Below the pieces are notes generated by a model. The model searched no databases, was not told the origin of the DNA, and saw only the letters and a list, made by a program, of their open reading frames with translations. 8,905 bases of DNA from DATDPY01 sp964395765 (lineage in GTDB: Bacteria; Bacteroidota; Bacteroidia; Cytophagales; Cyclobacteriaceae), in the NCBI GenBank assembly GCA_964395765.1, contig CAYNCU010000184.1, positions 1 to 8,905 on the forward strand. The letters run 5' to 3'. Below, piece after piece: positions 1 to 6,612 of this stretch (positions are counted from its first letter, which is position 1; every line of letters begins with the position of its first letter). A program made the position numbers and the translations under genes.

Positions 1-65
1 GCCGAAATGCTGAAATGAATAAAATTAACCATAAACCTTAACCTTGTATTTTCAATTTGAAGACT

Positions 66-875
66 ATGAAAAAGTTATTTGCTTTATTGATGCTTTCAGG
101 GGCTTTGACCTTTGGATATAGTATTGCATCTATGGCACAGGATAGTACATCCACTGCCGCAGGACAATCAACTCCTGCCAGTACCGAATCCGTACAACAG
201 GCAAGCAGCGGTGATGAGACTGCAACGGAACAAAAATCATTCCATCAGATTGTGAAAGAAAAATTCATTCAGGGTGGAGTTCCTTTTATGACCCCTATTC
301 TACTTTGTTTTATTGTTGGATTGGCAATTGCCATTGAAAGAATTATAACACTGAATCTTTCTACAACCAATACAAAGAAATTGCTTACTAATGTTGAAAA
401 CGCTTTAAATGAAGGCGGAATTGATAATGCCAAGGAAGTATGCAAGAATACCCGTGGTCCGGTGGCTTCCATTTTTACCCAGGGACTTTTAAGAATTTCA
501 GAAGGTGTCGACATTGTTGAAAAATCAATCGTATCTTATGGTTCAGTTGAAATGGGCCGACTTGAGCGCGGTTTAATCTGGATATCCCTGTTTATTTCTC
601 TGGCTCCTATGCTGGGATTCTTCGGTACGGTTGTCGGGATGGTAGCTGCATTCGATGCCATTGAAGCCGCTGGTGATATTTCACCGTCCCTGGTTGCCGG
701 AGGTATTAAAATCGCCTTGATTACAACCGTAGCCGGTCTGATCGTCGCCATGGTTCTACAGGTATTTTACAACTATCTGGTATCGAAAATAGATTCGCTG
801 GTAAACCAGATGGAAGATGCTTCCATATCCTTTATCGATTTGCTTGTGAAGTTCAATTTGTCAAAAGCAAAATAA
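66..875 (+). CDS. exbB: ExbB-type proton channel subunit (MotA/TolQ/ExbB family)
   Basis: Inner-membrane subunit of the ExbB-ExbD motor, which uses proton motive force to energise TonB-dependent outer-membrane transporters. The 269-residue protein opens with a signal-like segment (charged MKK, hydrophobic residues 4-20, possible cleavage after Ala24 in SMA-QD) and a Ser/Thr/Gln-rich linker to about residue 57. Membrane segments follow at about 75-93, 169-192 and 208-235. The family signature GFFGTVVGM lies at 184-192, and the ALITTVAGL stretch (about 217-225) carries the conserved threonines facing the channel. An in-frame TTG at 57 would add three residues, but ATG 66 gives a normal MKK signal start, so I chose it. 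A leader plus linker before TM1 is common in Bacteroidota homologues and longer than in E. coli ExbB. It is first in an operon with a small membrane protein and two ExbDs. The upstream 65 bp show no clear promoter; TAACCTTG at 39-46 is only a near-match to the Bacteroidota -7 box. Confident of the family; the exact substrate system is inferred. Confidence 0.93.
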   Translation: MKKLFALLMLSGALTFGYSIASMAQDSTSTAAGQSTPASTESVQQASSGDETATEQKSFHQIVKEKFIQGGVPFMTPILLCFIVGLAIAIERIITLNLSTTNTKKLLTNVENALNEGGIDNAKEVCKNTRGPVASIFTQGLLRISEGVDIVEKSIVSYGSVEMGRLERGLIWISLFISLAPMLGFFGTVVGMVAAFDAIEAAGDISPSLVAGGIKIALITTVAGLIVAMVLQVFYNYLVSKIDSLVNQMEDASISFIDLLVKFNLSKAK

Positions 876-885
876 TCAGGAAACC

Positions 886-1227
886 ATGGCTGAATCAATG
901 ACAGATAAATTAGTTGGAATAGGATTAGACATAACCTATTTCCTTTTGATAGCCTCAGTGGCCCTGGGTCTTCTAATGCCGCTTATTTCTGCTTTAAGCA
1001 ATATCAGGTCCCTGCTGAAGGGCCTGTTGGGGATTGCATTTATTGCAGTGCTATTTTTAATCGCCTTCGCATTTTCTACCGGAAATATGGGCCCCGAATT
1101 TGCAAAATTCGGTATTGGTCCTGCCGAATCCAGAATTATCGGTGCCGGATTAATATCACTGTATATGCTCCTGGTCGTTTCATTTGTGGGTATATTTGTA
1201 TCTGAGATCATTAATATTTTTAAATAA
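886..1227 (+). CDS. Small three-TM membrane protein of the exb operon, function unknown
   Basis: A 113-residue protein I cannot assign to a named family. It is almost wholly membrane-embedded, with hydrophobic segments at about 16-37, 46-64 and 84-110. A short loop rich in Gly and Pro (about 65-82, with acidic Glu71 and Glu81) separates the second and third, and the N-terminus is short and acidic/polar. It lacks the ExbB signature and the ExbD Asp-containing TM, so it is not a duplicated motor subunit. The gene starts 10 nt after exbB behind a Shine-Dalgarno-like AGGAAA, and its TAA stop shares one base with the ATG of exbD1 (TAATG), which implies translational coupling. Small hydrophobic proteins at this position are, as far as I recall, recurrent in Bacteroidota exb loci. 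An accessory or assembly role in the motor is inferred from position only. Confidence 0.85.
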   Translation: MAESMTDKLVGIGLDITYFLLIASVALGLLMPLISALSNIRSLLKGLLGIAFIAVLFLIAFAFSTGNMGPEFAKFGIGPAESRIIGAGLISLYMLLVVSFVGIFVSEIINIFK

Positions 1228-1862
1228 TGGCACGGAATAAAAGACAACCGTACGTTAATGCTGCTCCGATGGCTGATATCGCGTTCCTGTTACTGATCTT
1301 TTTCCTTGTAACAACCACGATCGCATCGGATAAGGGTATTGCGTTGTTGCTTCCACCTAAACCTGATCCCAATCAACCTCCACCGGAGGTTAAAATGAAC
1401 GACAGGAATATTTTTAAGATCTTGGTTAATTCCGCCGATAATGTACTGGTGGAAGATGAACCCATGGATGATATTAGTAAATTGAAAGATAAGGTTAAGG
1501 ATTTTGTGCTGAATTTCGGTAAAACCACGCCGGAAGATGAACAATTGTTCAGCACGCTTTCTCCCACTCAGCAAAATTATATTAATGCGAATTTGAGGAA
1601 ACCCAATTCTTCCGATAACCCGGGGAAAGCAGTTGTTTCCTTTAAAACTGACCGTGGAACAAGCTACAAGGTTTATATTTCGATCCTGGATCAGATTATG
1701 GCTGCCTATGACGAAATATATGCCGAAAGAGTGGGAATAACGGCTGAACAATTCAGGAGCCTTGATCAGAAAGACCCGAGACAAAAAGCGATGTATGAAC
1801 GCGCTATACAGGGTATTCCCAAGGCTGTATCCATTGCTGAACCATCGAAAGTAGGAAAATAA
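1227..1862 (+). CDS. exbD: ExbD/TolR family biopolymer transport protein, long first copy
   Basis: ExbD-type motor subunit: one TM helix that carries the proton-coupling aspartate, followed by a periplasmic domain. In this 211-residue protein a short basic N-terminus leads to PMADIAFLLLIFFLVTT at 14-30, with the expected essential Asp at position 17. A proline-rich stretch (PPKPDPNQPPPE, 43-54) follows, then a periplasmic domain. The core strand/helix portion, about 135-165 (AVVSFKTDRGTSYKVYISILDQIM), resembles the usual ExbD fold. It is much longer than E. coli ExbD (about 141 residues). The extra length is an insertion at roughly 97-133 and a charged C-terminal tail after about 168. It overlaps the preceding gene by 1 nt and is separated from the next exbD by 1 nt. 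Family assignment is firm; what the insertion does is unknown. Confidence 0.92.
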   Translation: MARNKRQPYVNAAPMADIAFLLLIFFLVTTTIASDKGIALLLPPKPDPNQPPPEVKMNDRNIFKILVNSADNVLVEDEPMDDISKLKDKVKDFVLNFGKTTPEDEQLFSTLSPTQQNYINANLRKPNSSDNPGKAVVSFKTDRGTSYKVYISILDQIMAAYDEIYAERVGITAEQFRSLDQKDPRQKAMYERAIQGIPKAVSIAEPSKVGK

Positions 1863-1863
1863 A

Positions 1864-2322
1864 ATGGCAAAGTTTTCAAAAAAATCCAAGGTGAGTTCGG
1901 AAATACCGACCTCCTCAATGCCGGATGTAATCTTCATGCTCTTGTTTTTCTTTATGGTGACTACGGTTTTAAGGGAAACCGATATCGTTGTCCGCCAACG
2001 CCTGCCCCAGGCAAGGGAACTTAACAAACTGGAAAGGAAATCATTGATTAGTTACATTTATATCGGTGCGCCCAAGAAATCAGAAATGGGTACTGAACCC
2101 AAGGTGGAATTAAATGGTGCCCTGGCCGAGCCGAAGGATGTGAAATTGTTTGTTGAAAAAGAAAAATCAAAATTGAATGAAGCGGAACGTGACCAGATAA
2201 CCATCGGGTTAAAGGTTGACCGGGATGTAAAAATGGGAATTGTTGTTGATGTTCAGCAACAATTAAAAGAGGTGAATGCAAGGAAGATCCTGTATTCGGC
2301 AACTAAAAAGATAGATATGTAG
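1864..2322 (+). CDS. exbD: ExbD/TolR family biopolymer transport protein, second copy
   Basis: Second, clearly different ExbD paralogue of 152 residues, close to the classical family length. The basic N-terminus (MAKFSKKSK) stays in the cytoplasm. The TM segment begins SSMPDVIFMLLFFFMVTT at 17-34, with the proton-relay aspartate at position 21. The periplasmic part runs from about 37 to 152 and ends in the typical ExbD pattern of a beta strand plus helix (ITIGLKVDRDVKMGIVVDV, 112-130) and a final strand near KILYSAT. It starts 1 nt after the stop of the first exbD and is the last gene before the hairpin terminator, so the two ExbDs are expected to be made together and may form a mixed ExbD dimer inside the ExbB pentamer. 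That mixed dimer is inference; family membership is seen directly. Confidence 0.92.
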   Translation: MAKFSKKSKVSSEIPTSSMPDVIFMLLFFFMVTTVLRETDIVVRQRLPQARELNKLERKSLISYIYIGAPKKSEMGTEPKVELNGALAEPKDVKLFVEKEKSKLNEAERDQITIGLKVDRDVKMGIVVDVQQQLKEVNARKILYSATKKIDM

Positions 2323-2332
2323 AATTTTATAA

Positions 2333-2378
2333 TATCACAAAGGAGGCTGCCTGGCAACAGGCGGCCTTTTTTGTGATA
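2333..2378 (+). terminator. Strong intrinsic terminator of the exb operon
   Basis: Arms 2333-2353 and 2358-2378 pair over 21 positions without a bulge or mismatch, if three G-U wobbles are allowed, around a GCAA (GNRA-type) tetraloop at 2354-2357. The GC-rich apical part is followed directly by six T (2367-2372) on the plus strand, the right layout for termination of the upstream exb operon, 11 nt after its last stop. The lower stem pairs an A-rich 5' flank with the T-run. Read from the other strand the T-tract is weaker (CCTCCTTT), so it may also stop the convergent permease transcript, but less surely. Confidence 0.88.
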
Positions 2379-2431
2379 ATCCCTTCCTGTCTTGTATCTT
2401 TTTATGAGATAGTAATCTTTTCATCGGCTGC

Positions 2432-4216
2432 TCAATGAAAGAAAAGCTGATTATATAATAATAAAATGGTTCCGGTAACTACCAGGTCGTAAACTAAAAT
2501 TACCGGAAAGCCAATCCGGAGGAAATCCCTGAAATTATATCCCCCCGGCCCGTAAATGATCATATTGGTTTGATATCCGATCGGCGTAAGAAAGGCCCCT
2601 GAAGCTGCAAAGGCAATAGCTACATAAAATGGGGATCCGTCAATTCCAAGTTTCCCTGCAAGTGCATAGGCAATAGGAAAAACGACTGATATGGCGCCTA
2701 CATTAACGATAAACTGGGTAAGAAAATTGGTTACCAGCAATACCCCGATTAATAAGCCGATCGCTCCGAAAGGTCTTAGAAATTCAATCATCCAGGTAGC
2801 CACTAATTTCCCGGTGCCGGTATTGATCATGGCATTTCCCAGCGCCAGGGAAAAAACCAGTAAGCCAACCATATTTAAATCAAGCTCCCGTCGAATGTCC
2901 TGTGAATTGAGCAGGCCAAATCCGACAAAAATGGAAAAAATAATCAAAAGGGAGGGAAACAGTTCAAGACCTTTGGTAATAAACAGGATGATGGCCAGAA
3001 TGATTATTAATCCAAAGGCAAGATATTTTTTTCTTCCGGGTTCCGCTATTTCCCGTATTTTTGAGATAACATAAATATCCCGGTAGGTATCCAGCCTGTT
3101 CTGGAAGTCATTGCCGGCGTAAAGCAGTAAAACATCGCTCGGCTTTAATTTAATATTTCCGATCTTTCCGGATATTCGCTCACCGTTACGATGAACTGCA
3201 ATAATGGCCGCATCATACCTTTGACGGAAATTGGCTTCTTTAACTGTTTTGCCGATCATGGTTGAATTGGCGGCCACTACGGCCTCAATTACCTCATTTT
3301 TGTCCTGGTGATAATCATGAGCTTTTTCGGGCAGTTTCAGGCCAAGTTGACGGTCTATCAGGTCCATTATATTATTCGTATCGCCGGCAAATATCAGTAT
3401 GTCATCCTTTTCTATTTCCTCCCTGGGTTCAACCGGCGATATTATCCTGCCCTGCCTTTCAATTTCAACAAGATAAACCCCCTGGAGATTACGCAGGCCG
3501 GCTTCCTTTATATTTTTACCGATCAGTGGAGAATTAACCGACAACGTAGTTTCGATGAGGTATTGCCTTTGATTGGAAGAAAATTCCTGAATCGAATCCG
3601 AATGGTCCGGGAGCAGACGTTTGGAAATAAAAGTCAGGAAAAATATCCCAGCTATGGAAACAAACAAGCCGGTAATAAATAAATCTCTAACACTTAAGCC
3701 CTGTATGCCCTGCTCATTCATTATTCCGTTGAGGACCAGGGTAGTGGAGGTGCCGATCAACGTGATCATTCCACCCATGATGGTTGCATAGGATAAGGGG
3801 ATTAATAATTTGGAAGGTGCAATCTTGTTTTTCTTACCGAAATCGTAAACAAATGGAGTCATGAGTGCTACCACTACCGTATTGGGAATAAATGATGAAA
3901 TGGAAGCGACCATGATCATCATTTTCGATAAGAACCCCTTATAATATTTTGTGTTTTTAAAAATATAATTAAAAACCTTATCAAACCTGAAGTTCTTCCG
4001 GACGCTGGCCGCTATCAGGATCATTAAAATAATACTCGCAATAGAGGAATTGGCAAATCCGGCCAGCACCTGTTTTGTATCCAGGATTCCGAAAATCACG
4101 AATATCAGGCAAGCCAACAGCATACTTACGGCAGGTTTGAGAAGTTCGAGGTAAATGAGTAGAAAAAGGACGCCGATTATGATTAAAACGAAATAAGGTT
4201 GGTAAGTGACTGGCAT
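2432..4216 (-). CDS. SLC13-family permease with two TrkA-C (RCK_C) domains
   Basis: Inner-membrane transporter of the divalent anion/sodium symporter type (ion transporter superfamily). The 594-residue protein has an N-terminal membrane half (about 7-200), two soluble regulatory TrkA-C/RCK_C domains in tandem (about 215-295 and 305-385) and a C-terminal membrane half (about 398-592). Each half carries the re-entrant-loop signature expected for the superfamily: SSFIPNTVVVALMTPFV at 107-123 with GTSTTL near 155-160, and TQFIVNVGAISVVFPIA at 500-516 with TPIGYQTNMIIYGPGGY at 544-560. The classical SNT reads PNT in the first half and is replaced by VNV in the second. Members with this architecture are annotated as sulfate, citrate or other anion permeases; the substrate cannot be read from the sequence. 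The start is 8 nt after the AMP nucleosidase stop, so the two are probably co-transcribed. RCK_C domains suggest gating by a small ligand. Confidence 0.9.
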   Translation of the reverse strand: MPVTYQPYFVLIIIGVLFLLIYLELLKPAVSMLLACLIFVIFGILDTKQVLAGFANSSIASIILMILIAASVRKNFRFDKVFNYIFKNTKYYKGFLSKMMIMVASISSFIPNTVVVALMTPFVYDFGKKNKIAPSKLLIPLSYATIMGGMITLIGTSTTLVLNGIMNEQGIQGLSVRDLFITGLFVSIAGIFFLTFISKRLLPDHSDSIQEFSSNQRQYLIETTLSVNSPLIGKNIKEAGLRNLQGVYLVEIERQGRIISPVEPREEIEKDDILIFAGDTNNIMDLIDRQLGLKLPEKAHDYHQDKNEVIEAVVAANSTMIGKTVKEANFRQRYDAAIIAVHRNGERISGKIGNIKLKPSDVLLLYAGNDFQNRLDTYRDIYVISKIREIAEPGRKKYLAFGLIIILAIILFITKGLELFPSLLIIFSIFVGFGLLNSQDIRRELDLNMVGLLVFSLALGNAMINTGTGKLVATWMIEFLRPFGAIGLLIGVLLVTNFLTQFIVNVGAISVVFPIAYALAGKLGIDGSPFYVAIAFAASGAFLTPIGYQTNMIIYGPGGYNFRDFLRIGFPVILVYDLVVTGTILLLYNQLFFH

Positions 4217-4224
4217 ATAAAAAA

Positions 4225-4998
4225 TTATTCGAAATGAAGATGTTTAACGGAATCGCCGCTATCAATCAATTCCTTGAGCGCTTCAATTCCTATATCCAGA
4301 TGAACGGATGAAAATTTTTGATTTACTTTTCGATCACTTATTTCGGTCTTAACTCCTTCCGGCAACATCGGGTTGTCCGATACCAGCAATAGTGCTCCCC
4401 TGGGAATTTCGTTTATAAAGCCTACGGTAAAGAGAGTGGCTGTTTCCATATCAATAGCCATTGCCCTTATTTTTTTGAGGTATTTTTTAAACGGTTCATC
4501 ATGCTCCCAAACCCTCCGGTTGGTTGTATATACCGTGCCTGTCCAGTAATCCAGTTCCTTGCGCTTAATGATCGACGACACTGCTCTTTGCAATTGAAAA
4601 GATGGAAGAGCGGGTATTTCTTTCGCCATATAATCATCACTGGTCCCTTCCCCTCTTATGGCGGCAATCGGAAGAATAAGGTCGCCCAGTCTGGTTTTTT
4701 TCTTCAAACCTCCGCATTTACCAAGAAATAATACCGCCTTTGGCTTTACTGCGCTGAGGAGATCCATAATGGTGGCAGCCATTGGGCTTCCGATCCCGAA
4801 ATTTATTATTGTGAGATCTTTTGAGGAACAGGTTTGCATAGGTTTTCCTTCACCATAGACGGGAGTATTGAATTTTTTGGCGAAGGCTTGTATATAACTG
4901 TCAAAATTTGTCAGAAGTATGTATTTTCTGATTTTATCAAGCGGGGTTCCCGTATACCTCGGGAGCCAGTTATTTACAATATCGTTTTTTGTAATCAT
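4225..4998 (-). CDS. amn: AMP nucleosidase, short Bacteroidota form
   Basis: Cytoplasmic enzyme that hydrolyses AMP to adenine and ribose 5-phosphate, adjusting the adenylate pool. The 257 residues form a single nucleoside-phosphorylase-like domain. Visible landmarks are INFGIGSPMAATIMDLL at 65-81, FLGKCGGL at 91-98, GDLILPIAAIRGEGTS at 105-120, YTTNRRVWEHD at 157-167, the substrate-binding AIDMETATLF at 181-190 and LLVSDNP at 204-210, where Asp208 sits at the position of the family's catalytic acid. The whole protein closely matches my memory of the Bacteroides/Flavobacterium enzyme annotated as AMP nucleosidase. It lacks the extra N-terminal domain of the about 484-residue E. coli Amn. A related nucleoside phosphorylase is the alternative, but the GKCGGLKKKTRLGDLILP region favours AMP nucleosidase. 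It is first gene of a likely operon with the permease downstream and lies divergent to the nuclease-like gene, start codons 24 bp apart. Confidence 0.9.
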   Translation of the reverse strand: MITKNDIVNNWLPRYTGTPLDKIRKYILLTNFDSYIQAFAKKFNTPVYGEGKPMQTCSSKDLTIINFGIGSPMAATIMDLLSAVKPKAVLFLGKCGGLKKKTRLGDLILPIAAIRGEGTSDDYMAKEIPALPSFQLQRAVSSIIKRKELDYWTGTVYTTNRRVWEHDEPFKKYLKKIRAMAIDMETATLFTVGFINEIPRGALLLVSDNPMLPEGVKTEISDRKVNQKFSSVHLDIGIEALKELIDSGDSVKHLHFE

Positions 4999-5022
4999 TT
5001 AATTATTTCGGATTTTTATCCT

Positions 5023-5484
5023 ATGGACCGGGCGCTTGATTTTCCATTGATAAACTGCAAATATAAACAGGTAAATAATAATGTCTACATATTTGATAGA
5101 ATTAGGAAAAAATATGTTTTTCTTACTCCGGAAGAATGGGTTCGGCAACATTTGATTCATTTTTTAATAGATAATAAAAACTTTCCGGCCTCTCTTATTA
5201 AAATAGAAAGCGGGTTACGTTACAATCGTTTAAAAAAGCGCACCGATGTCTTAATCTACGACCGGTTGGGTCAGGCCATGCTAATTATTGAGTGTAAATC
5301 GGCAGAGCATAAATTAAGTTCACCGGATCTCAGGCAAGTGAGTGCGTATGGAGCCGCACTGAAACCTTCCTTTCTGGGAGTAACCAACGGGCTGACCCAT
5401 TATTTCTGGAAGGTTGATTATAACTTAAAAACCACTTCCAGGATTTATGGTTTTCCTTCCTTCGAAGATTTATCCGGCAAATAA
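5023..5484 (+). CDS. Stand-alone HsdR N-terminal-like protein (PD-(D/E)XK nuclease fold)
   Basis: A 153-residue protein resembling the N-terminal nuclease domain of type I restriction HsdR subunits, without the helicase motor. The motif layout is that of the stand-alone HSDR_N family: TPEEWVRQHLIHFL at 35-48, IESGLRY at 61-67, RTDVLIYD at 73-80 (metal-binding Asp75), LIIECKS at 87-93 (Glu90 and Lys92 of the E-x-K motif), QVSAYG at 105-110 and LGVTNGLTHYFW at 118-129. All core nuclease residues appear intact. There is no hsdM, hsdS or other restriction gene nearby, so restriction is unlikely to be its job; DNA repair or replication housekeeping is a guess. I chose ATG 5023. The frame is open back to 4834, but that extension would lie almost wholly antisense to the AMP nucleosidase coding sequence and adds unconserved residues. 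It is convergent with the cytochrome c gene 18 bp away, with no terminator visible between them. Confidence 0.85.
   Translation: MDRALDFPLINCKYKQVNNNVYIFDRIRKKYVFLTPEEWVRQHLIHFLIDNKNFPASLIKIESGLRYNRLKKRTDVLIYDRLGQAMLIIECKSAEHKLSSPDLRQVSAYGAALKPSFLGVTNGLTHYFWKVDYNLKTTSRIYGFPSFEDLSGK
5058..5065 (-). promoter_or_regulatory. Candidate -7 promoter box for the AMP nucleosidase operon
   Basis: On the minus strand this reads TATATTTG, an exact match to the Bacteroidota -7 consensus TAnnTTTG, about 60 nt upstream of the amn ATG. I see no good -33 TTG/TTTG at the usual spacing, and the site lies inside the first codons of the divergent nuclease-like gene, so a chance match in AT-rich sequence is possible. 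Confidence 0.3.
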
Positions 5485-5502
5485 CCGTTAACCGAGCTTA
5501 AA

Positions 5503-5961
5503 TTAATTCCCTTTGCACTTTCCGTTCAGGTTCCGTATATCATCCTGGGTAACCAGAACCGATTTTTTGCCGAAAGTTGAAAGCACATAAGTGGAAATGG
5601 CGGAAATATCAAGGGCGGTCAGTTCGTCATTGACGGGCATCTCCTGGTCAAAAGTAATCCCATTCACCAAAAGATTTCCTTTCTTGCCATACCGGATTAC
5701 ACACAGAATTTCAGACTTATCCTTTTCAAGGAAATCGGAATTATTTAATGGAGGATAGAGTCGCCGAAGTCCCGATCCGTCATCCTGGTGGCAGTTACCG
5801 CAATTTGTTTTATAAAGCTTTTCCCCGAGGACCATATACTGATGGAATGTTTTTTTATCCTTAATTCCGGAATCATCGCCTTTACGCCCATTCAGACAGG
5901 ACGAAAGGGCAACAATGAAAAAAAGGAACAGGATGTAAGTAATTATTTTATTGCATCCCAT
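5503..5961 (-). CDS. Mono-heme cytochrome c lipoprotein
   Basis: Envelope-anchored class I-like c-type cytochrome of 152 residues. The N-terminal hydrophobic segment ends in a lipobox (ALSSC, lipidated Cys22). A charged linker follows, then the heme-attachment motif CGNCH at 54-58 with the usual GEKLYKTNC lead-in and the QDDGSG...YPPL continuation (59-72). A likely axial methionine is Met108 in QEMP, and a C-terminal helix DISAISTYVLSTFG (about 118-131) completes the fold. I chose ATG 5961. It places a normal short signal before the lipobox and overlaps the end of the upstream SCO gene by only 14 nt. The frame is open to 5988, but that ATG would add nine unconserved residues in front of the signal. 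Overlap and order indicate translational coupling to SCO, so the pair probably serves the same respiratory or copper-handling step. Electron partner unknown. Confidence 0.88.
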   Translation of the reverse strand: MGCNKIITYILFLFFIVALSSCLNGRKGDDSGIKDKKTFHQYMVLGEKLYKTNCGNCHQDDGSGLRRLYPPLNNSDFLEKDKSEILCVIRYGKKGNLLVNGITFDQEMPVNDELTALDISAISTYVLSTFGKKSVLVTQDDIRNLNGKCKGN

Positions 5962-6601
5962 ACTCGGCCAGCAGTTTCGGGATATCATTCATCAGGCGAT
6001 TCACGTCATCTTCCTTGGTACCGTCATAAATACCTCGTATTCTCCTTTCAGGATCTACCAGGATGAGGGCACCATTATGCAAAAATCCGCCCGGGGCGGT
6101 TTTATCCTGCATGGCAGTGACCATATAGCTGTTCTGGCCGATCTCATAGATTTTATCCTGATCCCCGGTAACAAAATGCCATGTTTTGGAGGATACGCCT
6201 AGCCGGTCGGCAAAATGCCTGAGGACGGCTACGGTATCATGAACAGGATCGATCGTGTGTGAAAGGATGTTCACATTTGGGTCATCCTTAAATTTATCAT
6301 AGACCCGTACCAGTTGGGCATTCATTTTCGGGCAGATGGTAGGGCAGGTGGTAAAAAAGAAATCCGCAATATAGATTTTCCCGTCAAAGGTCTTATTGGT
6401 TACGATGTTTGAATCCTGGTCAACAAAACTGAAATCTGCAATTTTATGATAGATAGTATCATACGTTTTTTCACCGTTTACGGTTTTTGCAACCAGTTTC
6501 TTTGAACCCAGGATCTGGAGCGGCTCATTACCTTTTTTACTTAGACACGAGAATAACAGTAAGCCCAGAAAGGCTAAATAAATTTTTTCCAATCGTAGCA
6601 T
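5948..6601 (-). CDS. SCO1/SenC/PrrC family lipoprotein (copper chaperone / thioredoxin-like)
   Basis: Envelope protein of the SCO family, which delivers copper to, or reduces, the CuA site of cytochrome oxidase and related enzymes. The 217 residues begin with a lipoprotein signal (hydrophobic 7-18, lipobox LFSC, Cys19), followed by a thioredoxin-fold domain from about residue 53. The copper-binding CxxxC is present as CPTICP (Cys86 and Cys90), and the third ligand is most likely His175 in GGFLHNGALILVD. Typical family segments are IADFFFTTCPTICPKMNAQL (78-97), ILSHTIDPVHDT (112-123) and WHFVTGDQDKIYEI (141-154). All three metal ligands are therefore intact. It is the middle gene of a three-gene operon, starting 11 nt after the MOSC gene and overlapping the cytochrome c gene. 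No oxidase subunit is encoded in the window, so its client is unknown. Confidence 0.93.
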   Translation of the reverse strand: MLRLEKIYLAFLGLLLFSCLSKKGNEPLQILGSKKLVAKTVNGEKTYDTIYHKIADFSFVDQDSNIVTNKTFDGKIYIADFFFTTCPTICPKMNAQLVRVYDKFKDDPNVNILSHTIDPVHDTVAVLRHFADRLGVSSKTWHFVTGDQDKIYEIGQNSYMVTAMQDKTAPGGFLHNGALILVDPERRIRGIYDGTKEDDVNRLMNDIPKLLAEYGMQ

Positions 6602-6612
6602 TAAGCTTAAGT

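Noticed and set aside
1..18. Possible tail of an upstream plus-strand gene (AEMLK then TGA)
   Set aside because: Five codons before a stop are not enough to tell a gene end from chance.
57..65. TTG at 57 as the exbB start
   Set aside because: ATG at 66 starts a normal MKK signal sequence; the TTG adds only three residues with no benefit.
1290..2027. A 245-residue minus-strand reading frame across the exbD1/exbD2 junction
   Set aside because: It lies wholly antisense to two well-supported exbD genes, has no recognisable domain, and its composition looks like the reverse reading of hydrophobic codons.
3262..3682. Plus-strand frames inside the permease gene
   Set aside because: Both are antisense shadows of the permease coding sequence without family features.
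4834..5022. Upstream extension of the HsdR-like frame
   Set aside because: It runs antisense through the 5' part of amn, and the added residues do not fit the family; ATG 5023 gives the expected domain start.
5023..5484. Restriction-modification or defence island
   Set aside because: Only an isolated HsdR N-domain-like protein is present; no methylase, specificity subunit, helicase or mobile element accompanies it.
5485..5502. Terminator between the convergent nuclease-like and cytochrome c genes
   Set aside because: Only 18 bp, with no stable hairpin or T-run.
5962..5988. Earlier ATG for the cytochrome c gene
   Set aside because: It places nine polar and aromatic residues before the lipoprotein signal and lengthens the overlap with SCO; ATG 5961 is more typical.
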